Shown one piece after another: positions 28,540 to 40,256 of a stretch of 64,000 bases of DNA; within the stretch, counting starts at the first letter, position 1; every line of letters starts with the position of its first letter. The translations under genes were made by a program, and so were the position numbers. Source of the DNA: Brucella thiophenivorans (GTDB lineage: Bacteria; Pseudomonadota; Alphaproteobacteria; Rhizobiales; Rhizobiaceae); NCBI RefSeq assembly GCF_002252445.1, contig NZ_NNRJ01000069.1:1-64000 (forward strand), in the 5' to 3' direction. A model generated the notes under the pieces. That model searched no databases. It had not been told where the DNA came from and saw only the letters and a list, made by a program, of their open reading frames with translations.

Positions 28540-31455
28540 TTATGCTGAAAGCTTACCAAGCGCCTTCAATTCATGCAAGGCAACCGCATCACGCGCCGAA
28601 ACTTCCGGGAATTCCGGGTCAGAGCCGACATCAGTTGTGTAGCGCCATGAACGTGCGCATTTTTCACCTTCTGCCCGCACTGGCAAAACGGCTACGCCCT
28701 TGACATCATCCAGTAGGAAAGCACCTTCCGGTGCATCAGCATCGGATATAGCAATGTCGCTGGTGATACAGATTTCGGCAAAATCCAGACCTTCAACCGA
28801 ATCGGCAAGGCTTTTGTCGCTGATGTAGACAACAGGCGCTGCTTCGAGCGAAGAACCGATGCGCTTATCAGCACGTTCAAGCTCAAGAGCGCCAGTGACG
28901 ACGCGGCGCACATTGCGAACCTTGCGCCACTTTTCAGCCAGCACATCATCACGCCATTCAGACGGAATTGACCGGAACTGTTCAAGATGAACGGAAGCTG
29001 ATTGCGGATAACGGTCGAGCCATGCTTCTTCCATGGTGAAAGGCAGCATTGGCGCAAGCCACGTCGTCACACGGTCAAAGATAGCACGCACCGTCTGCAG
29101 TGCCGCCTTGCGACGAATGCTCGATGGCGCATCGCAATAAAGCGCATCCTTGCGGATGTCGAAATAGAAGGCCGAAAGCTCGACATTCATGAAATCGATC
29201 AACGCACGCGCTATGCGCTTGAAATCAAACGCGTCATAGCCGGAACGTACCACTTCATCGAGTTCGGCCAGACGATGCAGCATCAGGCGTTCAAGTTCGG
29301 GCAGATCGGCATGAGGAACGTTTTCGCCTTCATCGTGGGCAAGCGTGCCGAGCATCCAGCGGATCGAATTACGCAGCTTGCGATAGGCATCAATATTGGT
29401 CTGGATGATACTTTTGCCCAGGCGCTGATCTTCCCAATAGTCTGTTGTCATAACCCAAAGACGCAGAATATCAGCGCCTGAATCCTTGATGACATCCTGT
29501 GGCGTCACAGTGTTGCCGAGCGACTTCGACATTTTCTTGCCGTTCTCGTCCATGGTGAAACCATGGGTAACAACAGCATTATAAGGCGCGCGGCCACGTG
29601 TTCCGCAGCTTTCGAGAAGCGAGGAATGGAACCAGCCACGATGCTGGTCAGAGCCTTCCAGATAAACATCAGCCGGCCATTTCATGTCGGGGCGATCTTC
29701 CAGCGTGAAAGTGTGCGTTGAACCAGAATCGAACCAGACGTCCAGAATGTCGCGAACCTGTAGCCAAGCCTCAGTGGCGCGATTGCCAAGGAAACGCTCC
29801 CGTGCACCTTCGGCAAACCATGCATCAGCGCCCTCGAGCTCGAATGCTTCGAGAATACGCTTGTTGACGGCATCATCCTGCAGAATATTGCCTTCTTCAT
29901 CAGCAAAAACACAGATTGGAACGCCCCATGCCCGCTGACGCGAAAGAACCCAATCCGGGCGGCCTTCGATCATCGCACGCAATCGCGTCTGTCCGGCTGC
30001 CGGGACAAAGCGGGTTTCTTCGATGGCTTTAAGCGAGCGCGAACGCAGCGTCGTGCCATCGCCGAGGTTCTTGTCCATATAGACGAACCATTGCGGGGTG
30101 TTGCGGTAGATGATGGGCTTCTTTGAACGCCATGAATGCGGATAGGAATGCTTGAGACGGCCGCGCGCAAACAGATTGTTATGCGCGATTAGCTGCTTGA
30201 TGACGGATTCGTTCGCGTCACCCTTCTTGCCATTATCGTCGATAACCCGCGCAGGGCCACCTTCACGATCCGGGCCAAAGCCCGGCGTGTCCTTGGTGTA
30301 ATAGCCGTCGTCACCAACAGGGAACGGGATGCTCGGGTCAATACCGCGTGCTTCGAGTGCACGCGCTGCATCCATCCATGCTTCAAAGTCTTCGCGACCA
30401 TGGCTTGGTGCGGTGTGAACAAAGCCTGTACCGGCGTCATCAGTGACGTGATCACCGGCGATAAGCGGAACGACGAATTCATAGCCGCCGCCAAAGCCTT
30501 TGAGGGGATGCTCAAGCGTTACGGCGCCCAGTTCTTCGAACGAAACGTCACGTAAACGCGTGAACTCAAGTTTCGCTTTTTTCGCACATTCTTCTGCCAA
30601 CTTATCACCAAAGATAAGCTTCTCGCCAGCCTGAGGGCCGAAATCATTTTCCGCAGCAGCCACTTCGTAAAGACCATAAGCGACGCGGTTGGAATAGGAA
30701 ACTGCACGGTTGCCTGGAATGGTCCAGGGCGTGGTGGTCCAAATGACGACCGAGCTACCTGCAAGATCATTCGTGCCCGCAACCGGGAACTTCACCCAGA
30801 TCATATCCGATTCAACATCGTGATACTCGACTTCGGCTTCTGCGAGCGCTGTGCGCTCAACAACCGACCACATAACGGGCTTGGAACCGCGATAAAGCTG
30901 GCCCGAGGCTGCAAACTTCAAAAGCTCACCGGCAATTCGTGCTTCCGAGTGGAAGTTCATCGTCGTGTATGGATTTTCGAAATCGCCGCAGATGGCAAGG
31001 CGCTTGAACTCTTCGGCCTGAACCTTGATCCAGCTACCCGCAAACTCACGACATTCCTTGCGGAATTCGTTAATTGCCACCTCGTCCTTGTTCTTTCCCT
31101 GCGCGCGGTATTTTTCTTCGATCTTCCATTCGATCGGCAGGCCATGGCAATCCCAGCCCGGCACGTAATTCGAGTTGAAACCGCGCATCTGGAATGAGCG
31201 CGTGATCACATCCTTGAGAATCTTATTCAGCGCATGGCCGATATGAATATTGCCGTTCGCATAGGGAGGGCCGTCATGCAGCACATAAAGCGGACGGTCC
31301 TTGGCGTCTTCGCGCAGCTTCTTGTAGAGGTTCATTTCCTCCCAGCGCTGCACAAAAAGCGGCTCACGCGCAGGCAGTCCTGCACGCATCGGGAACTCCG
31401 TCTGTGGGAGATTGAGTGTCTTTGAATAATCAATCTTGGCGGTGGTATCGGTCAT
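28540..31455 (-). CDS. ileS: isoleucyl-tRNA synthetase
   Basis: Charges tRNA-Ile with isoleucine. The 971-residue class I synthetase has HIGH at 71-74 (GNIHIGHAL), KMSKS at about 641-645 (KKMSKSLGN), the CP1 editing domain between them ([15 protein letters not shown] near 240), and an anticodon-binding domain with VWFDSGSTH before KMSKS. The C-terminal end carries no visible zinc-binding cysteine cluster. No strong ribosome site precedes ATG 31455. The gene stands alone between a lipoprotein gene and an outer-membrane protein gene, on the same strand as both. Confidence 0.97.
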   Translation of the reverse strand: MTDTTAKIDYSKTLNLPQTEFPMRAGLPAREPLFVQRWEEMNLYKKLREDAKDRPLYVLHDGPPYANGNIHIGHALNKILKDVITRSFQMRGFNSNYVPGWDCHGLPIEWKIEEKYRAQGKNKDEVAINEFRKECREFAGSWIKVQAEEFKRLAICGDFENPYTTMNFHSEARIAGELLKFAASGQLYRGSKPVMWSVVERTALAEAEVEYHDVESDMIWVKFPVAGTNDLAGSSVVIWTTTPWTIPGNRAVSYSNRVAYGLYEVAAAENDFGPQAGEKLIFGDKLAEECAKKAKLEFTRLRDVSFEELGAVTLEHPLKGFGGGYEFVVPLIAGDHVTDDAGTGFVHTAPSHGREDFEAWMDAARALEARGIDPSIPFPVGDDGYYTKDTPGFGPDREGGPARVIDDNGKKGDANESVIKQLIAHNNLFARGRLKHSYPHSWRSKKPIIYRNTPQWFVYMDKNLGDGTTLRSRSLKAIEETRFVPAAGQTRLRAMIEGRPDWVLSRQRAWGVPICVFADEEGNILQDDAVNKRILEAFELEGADAWFAEGARERFLGNRATEAWLQVRDILDVWFDSGSTHTFTLEDRPDMKWPADVYLEGSDQHRGWFHSSLLESCGTRGRAPYNAVVTHGFTMDENGKKMSKSLGNTVTPQDVIKDSGADILRLWVMTTDYWEDQRLGKSIIQTNIDAYRKLRNSIRWMLGTLAHDEGENVPHADLPELERLMLHRLAELDEVVRSGYDAFDFKRIARALIDFMNVELSAFYFDIRKDALYCDAPSSIRRKAALQTVRAIFDRVTTWLAPMLPFTMEEAWLDRYPQSASVHLEQFRSIPSEWRDDVLAEKWRKVRNVRRVVTGALELERADKRIGSSLEAAPVVYISDKSLADSVEGLDFAEICITSDIAISDADAPEGAFLLDDVKGVAVLPVRAEGEKCARSWRYTTDVGSDPEFPEVSARDAVALHELKALGKLSA

Positions 31456-31762
31456 CTACGGTTTGCCTGTAATCCCGCACGACAATATGGCGGGTGAAAA
31501 TGCTTGAAAACTCAGAAAGCGCAGGGCGCAACAGGTCGTTCCCGGACCCTCCTGCCATGCATTGCGTTTCTCGCAACGCCATAAAGGCTTAAAGGAAGGC
31601 CGGGCCAATAATTCGGCCAATGTTTCCTATGGCCGCGATGATATGCCGAAAATCCGTCATCATGGGCACGCTTTTAGCAATGACCTTCGCAGGAATAAAG
31701 AGGCAGGGCGCAATAAACTTGCAGCCCTGCCTCGGAAAACTTTACAGATTGGCTAGATTCGA
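31456..31762. other. 307-bp gap between ileS and the OmpV-like gene
   Basis: Contains a stem AGGCAGGGC (31701-31709) with GCCCTGCCT (31724-31732) directly after the OmpV-like stop, a likely terminator for that gene although its T run is broken. No T-box or other leader structure is recognised before ileS, and no small ORF with a ribosome site was seen. Confidence 0.6.
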
Positions 31763-32608
31763 TCAGTCGATCGAGAAATCGAAGCGATATGTTGCCGATA
31801 CACCAACGGTGAACTGATTTGCAGAACCATAATCTCTGACGATGCTCGAGTTTTTGGCTTTGTCTTGAAGACGATTATATTCTGCAAACAGGCTGGTATC
31901 GATCTTGTCAGTCGCACGCCAGGTGACAGCACCACCAAAACCAACTGATTCCCAACCGCCGCCAGGCCGATATTCTTTCAAACCTGAGGCGACCGCCTCT
32001 TCCGCAGTCATACCGTAGTAAGTGCGCATGTAATCCTTTGACGCGAAAGTTGCGCGCGGACCTGCCGAAACGCGGATAACCGGCGTCACATCATAAAAAG
32101 CATCAGCGGCAATGTCGGCGACAACGCCCTCATGCGCACGGAAGCCCTGACGCACTTCGCCACGGAAACGCAGCCAATCCGTTGGATAAACGTCAACGAA
32201 ACCACCGACTTCACCCCCCCATCTGGTTTCCTTAATACCGTCAATATCGGTATCGCGTTTAAACAGAATCTTGCCGGCTGCACCGACGCGGAAGCGATCG
32301 GTATCTATTAAAGCAAAGGAAACATTGTCATTGCGTGAAGAAAAGCGCTCGGCCTCTCCCTGTCGACCAAGTGAAACCAGAGGCTGCGCAAAAAAGCGGT
32401 ATTTATCCGAACCTTCGAACTTCGGAGAAACATAGCCAGCAGCGCCAACCTTGAGATACCAGTCGCCCGACCAGGGATACTTGCGGGCGGGTTTCACTTC
32501 CTCAGTCACATAAACGTCCGTCTGCTGCATATCCGCAGCGACAACCGACAAAGGACCAACGAACAATGCAGCGCCTGTAACAAAGGCAAGGGAGACAATA
32601 CGCGTCAC
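31763..32608 (-). CDS. MipA/OmpV family outer-membrane protein
   Basis: A 281-residue outer-membrane protein of the MipA/OmpV family. A signal peptide begins VTRIVSLAFVTG and ends at about VVAAD. The rest alternates polar and aromatic residues as in a beta-barrel (WSGDWYLKVGAAGYVSPKFEGSDKY is the typical first strand pair) and ends in an aromatic-rich strand TYRFDFSID. The start is taken as GTG 32608, with GGAG six bases before it; the frame runs 14 codons further but without a signal-like N-terminus. Members bind the MltA scaffold or are immunogenic porin-like proteins; the function here is not known. Confidence 0.85.
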   Translation of the reverse strand: MTRIVSLAFVTGAALFVGPLSVVAADMQQTDVYVTEEVKPARKYPWSGDWYLKVGAAGYVSPKFEGSDKYRFFAQPLVSLGRQGEAERFSSRNDNVSFALIDTDRFRVGAAGKILFKRDTDIDGIKETRWGGEVGGFVDVYPTDWLRFRGEVRQGFRAHEGVVADIAADAFYDVTPVIRVSAGPRATFASKDYMRTYYGMTAEEAVASGLKEYRPGGGWESVGFGGAVTWRATDKIDTSLFAEYNRLQDKAKNSSIVRDYGSANQFTVGVSATYRFDFSID

Positions 32609-32738
32609 ATGAAACTCCGAATAAACAGTTCCCCATAAATTTGGGTGCATTTAACACTGTTTGAACGGAATATGTAAAATTAAACTTAAACCAAAAGTAG
32701 AATTTGCAACAGCTTTTTCTAATATAGTTACATATTTA

Positions 32739-33728
32739 CTACGGAAATGACAGAAGACGATCAAGTTCAGAGAGTGGCTGCGCACCTGCAAGCAATCCAC
32801 GCGCTTCCTGTTCATCACGCTTCATCTGCGCAATCAGCGGGTCAAGGCCATCAAATTTCACTTCGCCACGCAGATAGCCAAAGAAGGATACTTCGGCAAT
32901 CTCGCCATAAAGATCGCCCGAAAAATCGAAGACAAAAGTCTCAAGCAAAGGCTTGCCGTCGCTTGCAACGGTCGGACGGCGACCAAAACTTGCAACACCA
33001 TCATGCAGCGTCCCACCGGCCCTGCGGAAACGAACAGCATAAATGCCGTGTTTGAGGCTCACATGATCGTCAATCACCATATTGGCGGTGGGAAAGCCAA
33101 GTGTACGGCCAAGTTTTTTGCCGTGAATGACTTCACCGCTGACACGATAGCGATAGCCAAGCAAGCCCGCCGCCTCTGCCACTTCTCCAGCGCATAGAAG
33201 CGAGCGAACGCGCGTTGAGGAAACAAGGTTTCTACCCTCATCGCTGAAGGCATCGACAAGTGACACGCTAAAATCGGACGATTGTCCGGCTTCTTCTAGA
33301 AACTGTGGCGTACCGCGCCGACCCTTGCCGAAGTGGAAATCATAGCCCGTAACGACACGATTGGCACGCAACTGCTCGACAAGAATGTTGCGCACGAAAT
33401 CTTCGGCAGAAAGTGCTGCAAAATCACCAGTAAAGGGCTGTTCGATAACCGCGTCAAACCCCATAAGCCGGAGGATTTCCGCTTTTTCCGACGCATCTGT
33501 CAGACGCTCGATGGGTTCATCCGGCTTGAAGAAACTACGCGGATGCGGCTCAAATGTCAGCACAAGTGCTGGCAGACCATTCTGCTTTGCAAGCTCCAGC
33601 GCACATTCAAGCACGGCCTGATGGCCGCGATGAACACCGTCAAAATTACCAATTGCCACCACGCAATCACGCAGGTTAAGCGGCAATGCATCGGTTCCTG
33701 AAAGGCGCTGAAAAGCAGGTTTTGTCAT
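32739..33728 (-). CDS. ribF: bifunctional riboflavin kinase / FAD synthetase
   Basis: Phosphorylates riboflavin to FMN and adenylates it to FAD. The 329-residue protein has an N-terminal nucleotidyltransferase domain (VVAIGNFDGVHRGHQAVL, about 23-40, with the HRGH nucleotide motif) and a C-terminal riboflavin kinase domain (GRTLGFPTANM near 208 and DGVASFGRRPTV near 243). Length and domain order are standard. It starts 27 bases after the HAD phosphatase gene on the same strand, so they probably form an operon. In many bacteria ribF precedes ileS and lspA; here ileS lies further downstream beyond the OmpV-like gene. Confidence 0.95.
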   Translation of the reverse strand: MTKPAFQRLSGTDALPLNLRDCVVAIGNFDGVHRGHQAVLECALELAKQNGLPALVLTFEPHPRSFFKPDEPIERLTDASEKAEILRLMGFDAVIEQPFTGDFAALSAEDFVRNILVEQLRANRVVTGYDFHFGKGRRGTPQFLEEAGQSSDFSVSLVDAFSDEGRNLVSSTRVRSLLCAGEVAEAAGLLGYRYRVSGEVIHGKKLGRTLGFPTANMVIDDHVSLKHGIYAVRFRRAGGTLHDGVASFGRRPTVASDGKPLLETFVFDFSGDLYGEIAEVSFFGYLRGEVKFDGLDPLIAQMKRDEQEARGLLAGAQPLSELDRLLSFP

Positions 33729-33755
33729 GATCGAAGCAGCATCTCGAAAGTAATA

Positions 33756-34604
33756 TTAGACAAGTGCATAGAGTGAAGCGATGGGCGCATGTCCATGCTT
33801 TTGCAGAAAAGCATCCATCTTGTCCAAATCGACATTGCCATCGGCAACATAATCGGACGCATGAACCCCACCGGAAATATAAAGCACATCCAGACCGAAA
33901 TTAGCAGCACCCTTAACATCGGTCAGCACACCATCGCCGATACCAAGAATGCGCTTTCTGTCTACAGCCTTTCCCCGGATCTCCTCGACAGCCTTTGCCG
34001 CCGCTTCATAAATCGGGCGATGCGGCTTTCCTGCAATCAACGTGCGGCCACCAAGCTGGCCATAATCACGCGCCAGCGCGCCTGCACACCAGATCAGGCG
34101 GGTGCCACGTTCAACCATAATATCAGGATTGGCGCAGATGAAAGGCAGATTGCGTGAGCGAAGACGCTGTAAAAGCTCGGCATAATTTTCCGGTGTTTCT
34201 GTCTCATCATCATAAAGACCGGTACAAACAACACCTGACGCCTCGAACTCTTCAACCAGCTCGACATCAAGTCCATCATAGATGACCAGCTCGCGTTCAC
34301 TGCCAATATGGAAAACTTTGCGCGGACCTTCGGCTATCAGATCACGCGTGACGTCACCCGACGTAACAACACGATCATAAGCATCTTCCGGCACGCCAAG
34401 CAGCGTCATTTGCGCAACAACGCTCGGAAAAGGCCGTGGTGCATTGGTCACGAGAATAACCGTCACACCCCTTGCGCGTGCGCGTTGCAAGGCTGCAACC
34501 GCCTGCGGAAACGCAACTTCGCCGTTGTGCAACACGCCCCAGACATCACAGAAGATCGCATCATATCCATCCGTCAGATCATCAAGGCGTTCAGGCAATT
34601 TCAT
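33756..34604 (-). CDS. HAD-superfamily phosphatase, NagD-like (TIGR01459 type)
   Basis: A 282-residue HAD class IIA hydrolase. The nucleophile motif DVWGVLHNGE (about 20-29) has the first aspartate in AIFCDVWG; motif II VILVTNAPR lies near 52-60; motif IV GIGDGVLTDVKGA near 235 carries the magnesium ligands. The family hydrolyses small phosphate esters such as 4-nitrophenylphosphate or nucleotides; the substrate is unknown. Pairing with ribF, as in other Rhizobiales, suggests a flavin-nucleotide or riboflavin-precursor role, but that is only context. ATG 34604 is chosen with GAGG six bases upstream. Confidence 0.9.
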   Translation of the reverse strand: MKLPERLDDLTDGYDAIFCDVWGVLHNGEVAFPQAVAALQRARARGVTVILVTNAPRPFPSVVAQMTLLGVPEDAYDRVVTSGDVTRDLIAEGPRKVFHIGSERELVIYDGLDVELVEEFEASGVVCTGLYDDETETPENYAELLQRLRSRNLPFICANPDIMVERGTRLIWCAGALARDYGQLGGRTLIAGKPHRPIYEAAAKAVEEIRGKAVDRKRILGIGDGVLTDVKGAANFGLDVLYISGGVHASDYVADGNVDLDKMDAFLQKHGHAPIASLYALV

Positions 34605-34911
34605 TGTTTTCCTCAATATACTTGTCCAGCCTATCGCCGGTTAGAGATGTATCCTGCCGTTCCTCTACAAGACGCAAGCCGACATGTCACCCGGCTTGGG
34701 ACGATATGCGTCCAAATGAACGCCGCGATGAATGAATTGTGTTAACCAAAACTGCCATTTCCTGAACATAACCTTTTGGGCCCGGTTATTTTCCTATTCG
34801 GCTTGTGCTGTGCCTGTATAGTCCCCACATGCCTTGCAAAGCGCTTTTGTGCAGCGTCCCTGCTTATGCTGGAAATTTATTTTCCGAACTGTCAAAAAAC
34901 GGCAACGATCC
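34605..34911. other. upper part of the 433-bp gap before groES
   Basis: Holds a weak hairpin ATAACC/GGTTAT (34768-34773 with 34784-34789) followed by TTTT. No ORF with a ribosome site is seen. The groES promoter begins at the end of this stretch. Confidence 0.5.
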
Positions 34912-34940
34912 TTGACAAACAATAGGTGCGCTTCTATCTC
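34911..34940 (+). promoter_or_regulatory. groESL promoter
   Basis: TTGACA at 34912-34917 and TATCTC at 34935-34940 are 17 bases apart. The overlapping pattern CTTG ... TTCTATCT also resembles alphaproteobacterial RpoH (heat-shock sigma) promoters. It lies just upstream of the CIRCE operator. Confidence 0.7.
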
Positions 34941-34949
34941 AGAGGCACG

Positions 34950-34976
34950 TTAGCACTCGGATACCTAGAGTGCTAA
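34950..34976. promoter_or_regulatory. CIRCE operator (HrcA binding site)
   Basis: Perfect match to TTAGCACTC-N9-GAGTGCTAA (34950-34958 and 34968-34976). This is the operator of the HrcA repressor, which controls groESL in Rhizobiales. It lies 61 bases before the groES start. hrcA is not in the window. Confidence 0.97.
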
Positions 34977-35037
34977 CAGCGTGGACCGGTCGGTCCGCTT
35001 AAAAAGGTTCAACATCTACAACACCAAGGGTTATACC

Positions 35038-35334
35038 ATGGCTGAGATTAAGTTCCGTCCGCTTCACGACCGCGTTGTCGTTCGTCGCGTAGAATCGGAA
35101 GCAAAGACTGCTGGCGGCATCATTATCCCTGAAACCGCCAAGGAAAAGCCACAGGAAGGCGAAATCGTCGCTGCAGGCAGCGGCGCTCGTGACGAAGCTG
35201 GTAAGCTGATCGCACTCGAAGTTAAGGCTGGCGACAAGGTTCTGTTCGGCAAGTGGTCGGGCACCGAAGTCAAGATCGGCGGCGAAGACCTGCTGATCAT
35301 GAAAGAATCCGACATTTTGGGTATCGTAGGCTAA
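35038..35334 (+). CDS. groES: co-chaperonin GroES
   Basis: Caps the GroEL folding chamber as a heptamer. The 98-residue protein begins [17 protein letters not shown] and ends ESDILGIVG, both typical. The mobile loop [21 protein letters not shown] (about 17-37) that contacts GroEL is present. ATG 35038 is chosen; the frame extends 19 codons upstream but that part lies in the leader after CIRCE. groEL follows after 77 bases in the same transcript, controlled by the heat-shock promoter and CIRCE site upstream. Confidence 0.98.
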   Translation: MAEIKFRPLHDRVVVRRVESEAKTAGGIIIPETAKEKPQEGEIVAAGSGARDEAGKLIALEVKAGDKVLFGKWSGTEVKIGGEDLLIMKESDILGIVG

Positions 35335-35381
35335 TTTAGCCGGAGCGGTTTCGCTCTTACCTGAATATCAATTTACCATAA

Positions 35382-37134
<1,753 letters not shown>

Positions 37135-37195
37135 GCCATGCATTGCACAGCACAGGCAGAAACCCCTTTGCGATTGCAGCAGTGCAAACCTATCG

Positions 37196-37225
37196 AAAAC
37201 CTCCGGTCTGTACCGGAGGTTTTTT
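37196..37225 (+). terminator. groESL terminator
   Basis: AACCTCCGGT (37198-37207) pairs with ACCGGAGGTT (37212-37221), followed by TTTTT. It closes the groESL transcript. Confidence 0.93.
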
Positions 37226-37459
37226 ATGTCCGCAATTTTTAGCCAGAGCCGAAGTTAGCGACATCGACTTTTAGCAAATCTCCAGACGAAAAATATCAAG
37301 TAAAGACGGCCTCTTGTCGCCTTTTTACATTGCGCAACTCTTTGTGATTTATACAAAATCCCGCTATTCGCGACTTTCATCGCTTTCGGCTTCTTATTTT
37401 AGTATTTTCTGATTTACATTCCACTTCATTCATGATCAATCGCGGGTGTAATATGAGAT

Positions 37460-37535
37460 GGACTTCCTGTTTGCCCCCGCACTTTGGAAGTCCTGTCTCA
37501 GGCGACAGGAAAGGCAGGCGAAAGCCTGCCTTTCC
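37460..37535 (+). ncRNA. candidate structured RNA between groEL and a small gene
   Basis: Three successive stems: GGACTTCC/GGAAGTCC (37460-37467 with 37486-37493) with an 18-base loop containing CCCCC, CCTGTC/GACAGG (37492-37497 with 37504-37509), and a perfect 12-bp stem GGAAAGGCAGGC/GCCTGCCTTTCC (37508-37519 with 37524-37535) capped by GAAA. The first two stems share bases at their junctions, so they may alternate. TAATAT at 37449-37454 could be a -10 box, but no -35 box is clear and the T run after the last stem is poor. The strand is a guess. The remainder of the gap 37226-37459 shows nothing else. Confidence 0.35.
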
Positions 37536-37635
37536 ACTTTCAGCCTTCAATGTTTGAGTACGATATTTGACTCTGACATGAGCTTGCCCTTCCTTAATCC
37601 GGCGCTATTCTCTCCTTTCAGAAAAGGAGAATTTT

Positions 37636-37896
37636 ATGCGCAAGGAGCTACCGATAAACACTGCACCAAAAGACGGTCGCAAAGTCACTGTGGTCTGGAC
37701 CGACGATGATGATCAGCGCAATGAATCGGTTGGCCAGTACCGTTCTCTTGATAAGCTGAAAGCTGGCGGCGGCGATTGGGATGAAACGGACACCGGCTGG
37801 TGGATTTTCACCGACAGCAAAACCCAGCAAAAAGTCGAACCCACAGCCTGGATTTCCGAAACTGACGCCAGCGATGACGAAGAAGAAGATAATTGA
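37636..37896 (+). CDS. small acidic hypothetical protein
   Basis: An 86-residue protein that I do not recognise as a named family. It has a strong ribosome site (AAAGGAG) before ATG 37636. The sequence begins MRKELPINTAPKDGRKVTVVW, contains a tryptophan-rich middle (GGDWDETDTGWWIF, VEPTAWIS) and ends in an acidic tail DASDDEEEDN. The pattern 'PINTAPKDGRxVxVxW' recalls small phage- or plasmid-associated proteins, but no other mobile gene is near. No signal peptide or membrane segment is present, so it should be cytoplasmic. Confidence 0.75.
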   Translation: MRKELPINTAPKDGRKVTVVWTDDDDQRNESVGQYRSLDKLKAGGGDWDETDTGWWIFTDSKTQQKVEPTAWISETDASDDEEEDN

Positions 37897-38007
37897 TCTG
37901 AAACGCCAAAGTGCGGTCAATTAAATTTGACTTTTATAATCATATTTTATCAAATGATTTTGGGCCAGAATGCTGGCCCAAACAACACGCTTTAACTTTC
38001 TGTTTTT

Positions 38008-38056
38008 AAGCATGTCGTTATCGCAAAACCGGTTCCCACTTTTCCGCGACATGCTT
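38008..38056. repeat. dispersed intergenic palindrome, copy d
   Basis: Arms AAGCATGTCG (38008-38017) and CGACATGCTT (38047-38056) are perfectly inverted around AAAACCGGTTCCCACTTTT. It lies upstream of fumC. Confidence 0.85.
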
Positions 38057-38118
38057 TCAATGCTGCTATATTTAACAGACGGGCTTATTCCCCTGCCTGA
38101 AACAGCTGGAGACTGAAA

Positions 38119-39510
38119 ATGACCGCCACGCGTACCGAAACAGATACTTTCGGCCCGATTGATGTTGCTGCCGACCGATATTGGGGCGCGCAGACCCAGC
38201 GCTCGCTGCATAATTTCAAGATCGGCGGAGAGCGTATGCCCCTGCCTCTCGTTCATGCATTTGGTGTGGTCAAGCGTGCAGCAGCGGAAACCAATATTGC
38301 GCTTGGCAAACTTGATCCGGTTCTTGGACAGGTCATCGCAGTTGCAGCCTCCGAAGTGATTGAAGGCAAGCTCGACGATCATTTTCCGCTGGTTGTCTGG
38401 CAGACGGGTTCCGGCACACAATCCAATATGAACGCCAATGAAGTCATTTCAAACCGCGCGATTGAACTTCTGGGCGGCGAACTTGGCTCAAAAAAGCCGG
38501 TCCATCCGAATGATCATGTCAACATGAGCCAGTCGTCAAACGATAGCTTCCCGACAGCCATTCACATTGCGACCGCCGTTGAAGCCGTCAGCCGGCTTTA
38601 CCCCGCGCTGGCGCATCTCACCAAGGCACTCAAAGTCAAGGAAGACGCATTCAAGGACATCATCAAGATTGGCCGCACGCACACGCAGGATGCGACACCG
38701 GTAACGCTTGGACAGGAATTCTCCGGCTATCGCGCAGCCCTTGAATATGCACGCCATCGCATTGAACAGTCGCTTAGCGATGTGTTTCTGTTAGCACAGG
38801 GCGGCACGGCGGTTGGCACCGGGTTGAATGCGCCAAAGGGCTTTGACACTGGCTTTGCCGATGCAGTAAGCGAGATCACGGGCCTGAGCTTCAAAACTGC
38901 GCCGAACAAATTTGAAGCGCTTGCGAGCCACGGTGCGCTGTTAAACTTCCACGGCAGCCTCAACGCGCTTGCTGGCGATCTGTTCAAGATCGCCAATGAC
39001 ATTCGCTTTTTGGGTTCTGGTCCACGTTCGGGTCTTGGCGAACTATCATTGCCGGAAAATGAGCCCGGCTCCTCAATCATGCCAGGCAAGGTCAATCCGA
39101 CACAGGCCGAAGCTTTGACCATGGTTGCAACGCAGGTCTTTGGCAATCAGACCACCGTTACGGTCGCTGCAAGTCAGGGCCATTTTGAACTCAATGTGTT
39201 CAAGCCAGTCATCGCCTATAATGTGTTGCAGTCGATCCGTATCCTCAGCGATGCCATGGTGTCTTTTGCCGATCATTGTGTCGAAGGCATTGAGGCCAAC
39301 GAAGATCGCATCAAGGACTTGCTGGAACGTTCCCTTATGCTCGTTACCGCTCTTGCACCGGCAATTGGTTATGACAATGCGGCTAAGATTGCGAAGACTG
39401 CACACAAAAATGGTACAACCCTGCGCGAAGAATCGCTAAAGAGCGGGCATGTCTCGGAAGAGGATTATGACCGTCTTGTTCAAGCGGAAAAAATGATCGC
39501 CCCCGAGTAA
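38119..39510 (+). CDS. fumC: class II fumarate hydratase
   Basis: Iron-independent TCA-cycle enzyme that hydrates fumarate to malate. The 463-residue protein has the superfamily signature [10 protein letters not shown] at 317-326 with the mobile-loop serine, plus [14 protein letters not shown] (about 98-111) and [11 protein letters not shown] (about 139-149). It is of normal length and complete. CTGGAGACTGAAA precedes the start. It is the oxidative-stress-stable fumarase, in keeping with the peroxide and heat-stress genes elsewhere in the window, but no co-regulation is visible. It is monocistronic by layout. Confidence 0.97.
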   Translation: MTATRTETDTFGPIDVAADRYWGAQTQRSLHNFKIGGERMPLPLVHAFGVVKRAAAETNIALGKLDPVLGQVIAVAASEVIEGKLDDHFPLVVWQTGSGTQSNMNANEVISNRAIELLGGELGSKKPVHPNDHVNMSQSSNDSFPTAIHIATAVEAVSRLYPALAHLTKALKVKEDAFKDIIKIGRTHTQDATPVTLGQEFSGYRAALEYARHRIEQSLSDVFLLAQGGTAVGTGLNAPKGFDTGFADAVSEITGLSFKTAPNKFEALASHGALLNFHGSLNALAGDLFKIANDIRFLGSGPRSGLGELSLPENEPGSSIMPGKVNPTQAEALTMVATQVFGNQTTVTVAASQGHFELNVFKPVIAYNVLQSIRILSDAMVSFADHCVEGIEANEDRIKDLLERSLMLVTALAPAIGYDNAAKIAKTAHKNGTTLREESLKSGHVSEEDYDRLVQAEKMIAPE

Positions 39511-39610
39511 CCGTCTACAAAAAGCGAACAAACTGTCGAGGAATATCTATCTTTCCTTGACAGTGTAAAATAGGTATTCATTCGTTCAGTTCAATTGGAG
39601 ATACCCCTTG

Positions 39611-40012
39611 ATGTCCGCTATCACTCCTCAGAGCAACGGCCTGGCCACGCTCGTCGCACGCGTCTTTCTTTCAATTCTGTTTATCCTTGCTGGTTTTAGC
39701 AAGTTGACTGCGATTTCCGGCACAGCTGGCTATTTTGCAGGTCTTGGCCTTCCAGCTCCAACCATAATCGCTGTTATTGTTGGTCTGATTGAATTTGTGG
39801 GCGGTCTCGCAATTCTCGTTGGTTTCCAGACCCGTATCGCTGCTGCAATTGTTGCACTGTTCACCATTGGCGCAACTCTGGTTGCTCACATGAACTTTGC
39901 AGAAGGCATGAACGCTCTGATGGCCCAGAAGAACCTTGCCATTGCAGGCGGTCTGATCCTTCTCGTGTTGCAGGGTGCGGGTTCGATTTCGATCGACGCC
40001 AAGCGCAACTGA
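39611..40012 (+). CDS. DoxX family membrane protein
   Basis: A 133-residue inner-membrane protein of the DoxX family with four hydrophobic segments (about 15-33, 43-65, 72-92 and 107-125). It fits the pattern LARVFLSILFILAGFSKL at the N-terminus and GGLAILVGFQTRIAA in the middle. DoxX-like proteins are linked to oxidative-stress protection and quinone or thiol redox in some bacteria, but no exact function is known. ATG 39611 is chosen over the TTG directly before it; GGAG lies ten bases upstream. It is followed by a terminator. Confidence 0.9.
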   Translation: MSAITPQSNGLATLVARVFLSILFILAGFSKLTAISGTAGYFAGLGLPAPTIIAVIVGLIEFVGGLAILVGFQTRIAAAIVALFTIGATLVAHMNFAEGMNALMAQKNLAIAGGLILLVLQGAGSISIDAKRN

Positions 40013-40035
40013 TAAATTGCCTAAGACTTGATTTG

Positions 40036-40065
40036 AAAAGCCGTGCCTCACAGCGCGGCTTTTTT
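40036..40065 (+). terminator. terminator after the DoxX gene
   Basis: AAAAGCCGTGC (40036-40046) pairs with GCGCGGCTTTT (40053-40063) with one wobble pair, followed by T residues. Confidence 0.85.
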
Positions 40066-40080
40066 AATATTTTTTGAATT

Positions 40081-40120
40081 GGAGCTCCGATCTAATTCAA
40101 TCAGATGGAGACGCGCTCTA
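40081..40120. repeat. partial intergenic palindrome related to copy c
   Basis: GAGCTCCGATCTAATTC...ATCAGAT...GCGCTCTA resembles the first half of the composite element after tadA (26759-26797), with shared GATCT/AGAT stem and GCGCTCTA end. The second half, with the AAAACCG core, is absent here. Confidence 0.5.
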
Positions 40121-40256
40121 AGACACACAACTGTTACTTAAAATCGCCAATGATTGCATCCAGCGGCCTTGCAAGTTATTGCAATGCCATATTTTGATTT
40201 CGAAAAGACATTTCGTCCTCCCAGACATGTCTCATAACTTAGCTTGTAGAGAAAAA

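Noticed and set aside
31456-31762. T-box or amino-acid leader before ileS
   Set aside because: No T-box core or isoleucine-rich leader peptide is visible, and T-boxes are rare in alphaproteobacteria.
37636-37896. Phage origin of the small acidic protein
   Set aside because: The opening pattern recalls small phage-linked proteins, but there is no other phage or mobile gene nearby and the ribosome site and composition fit the region.
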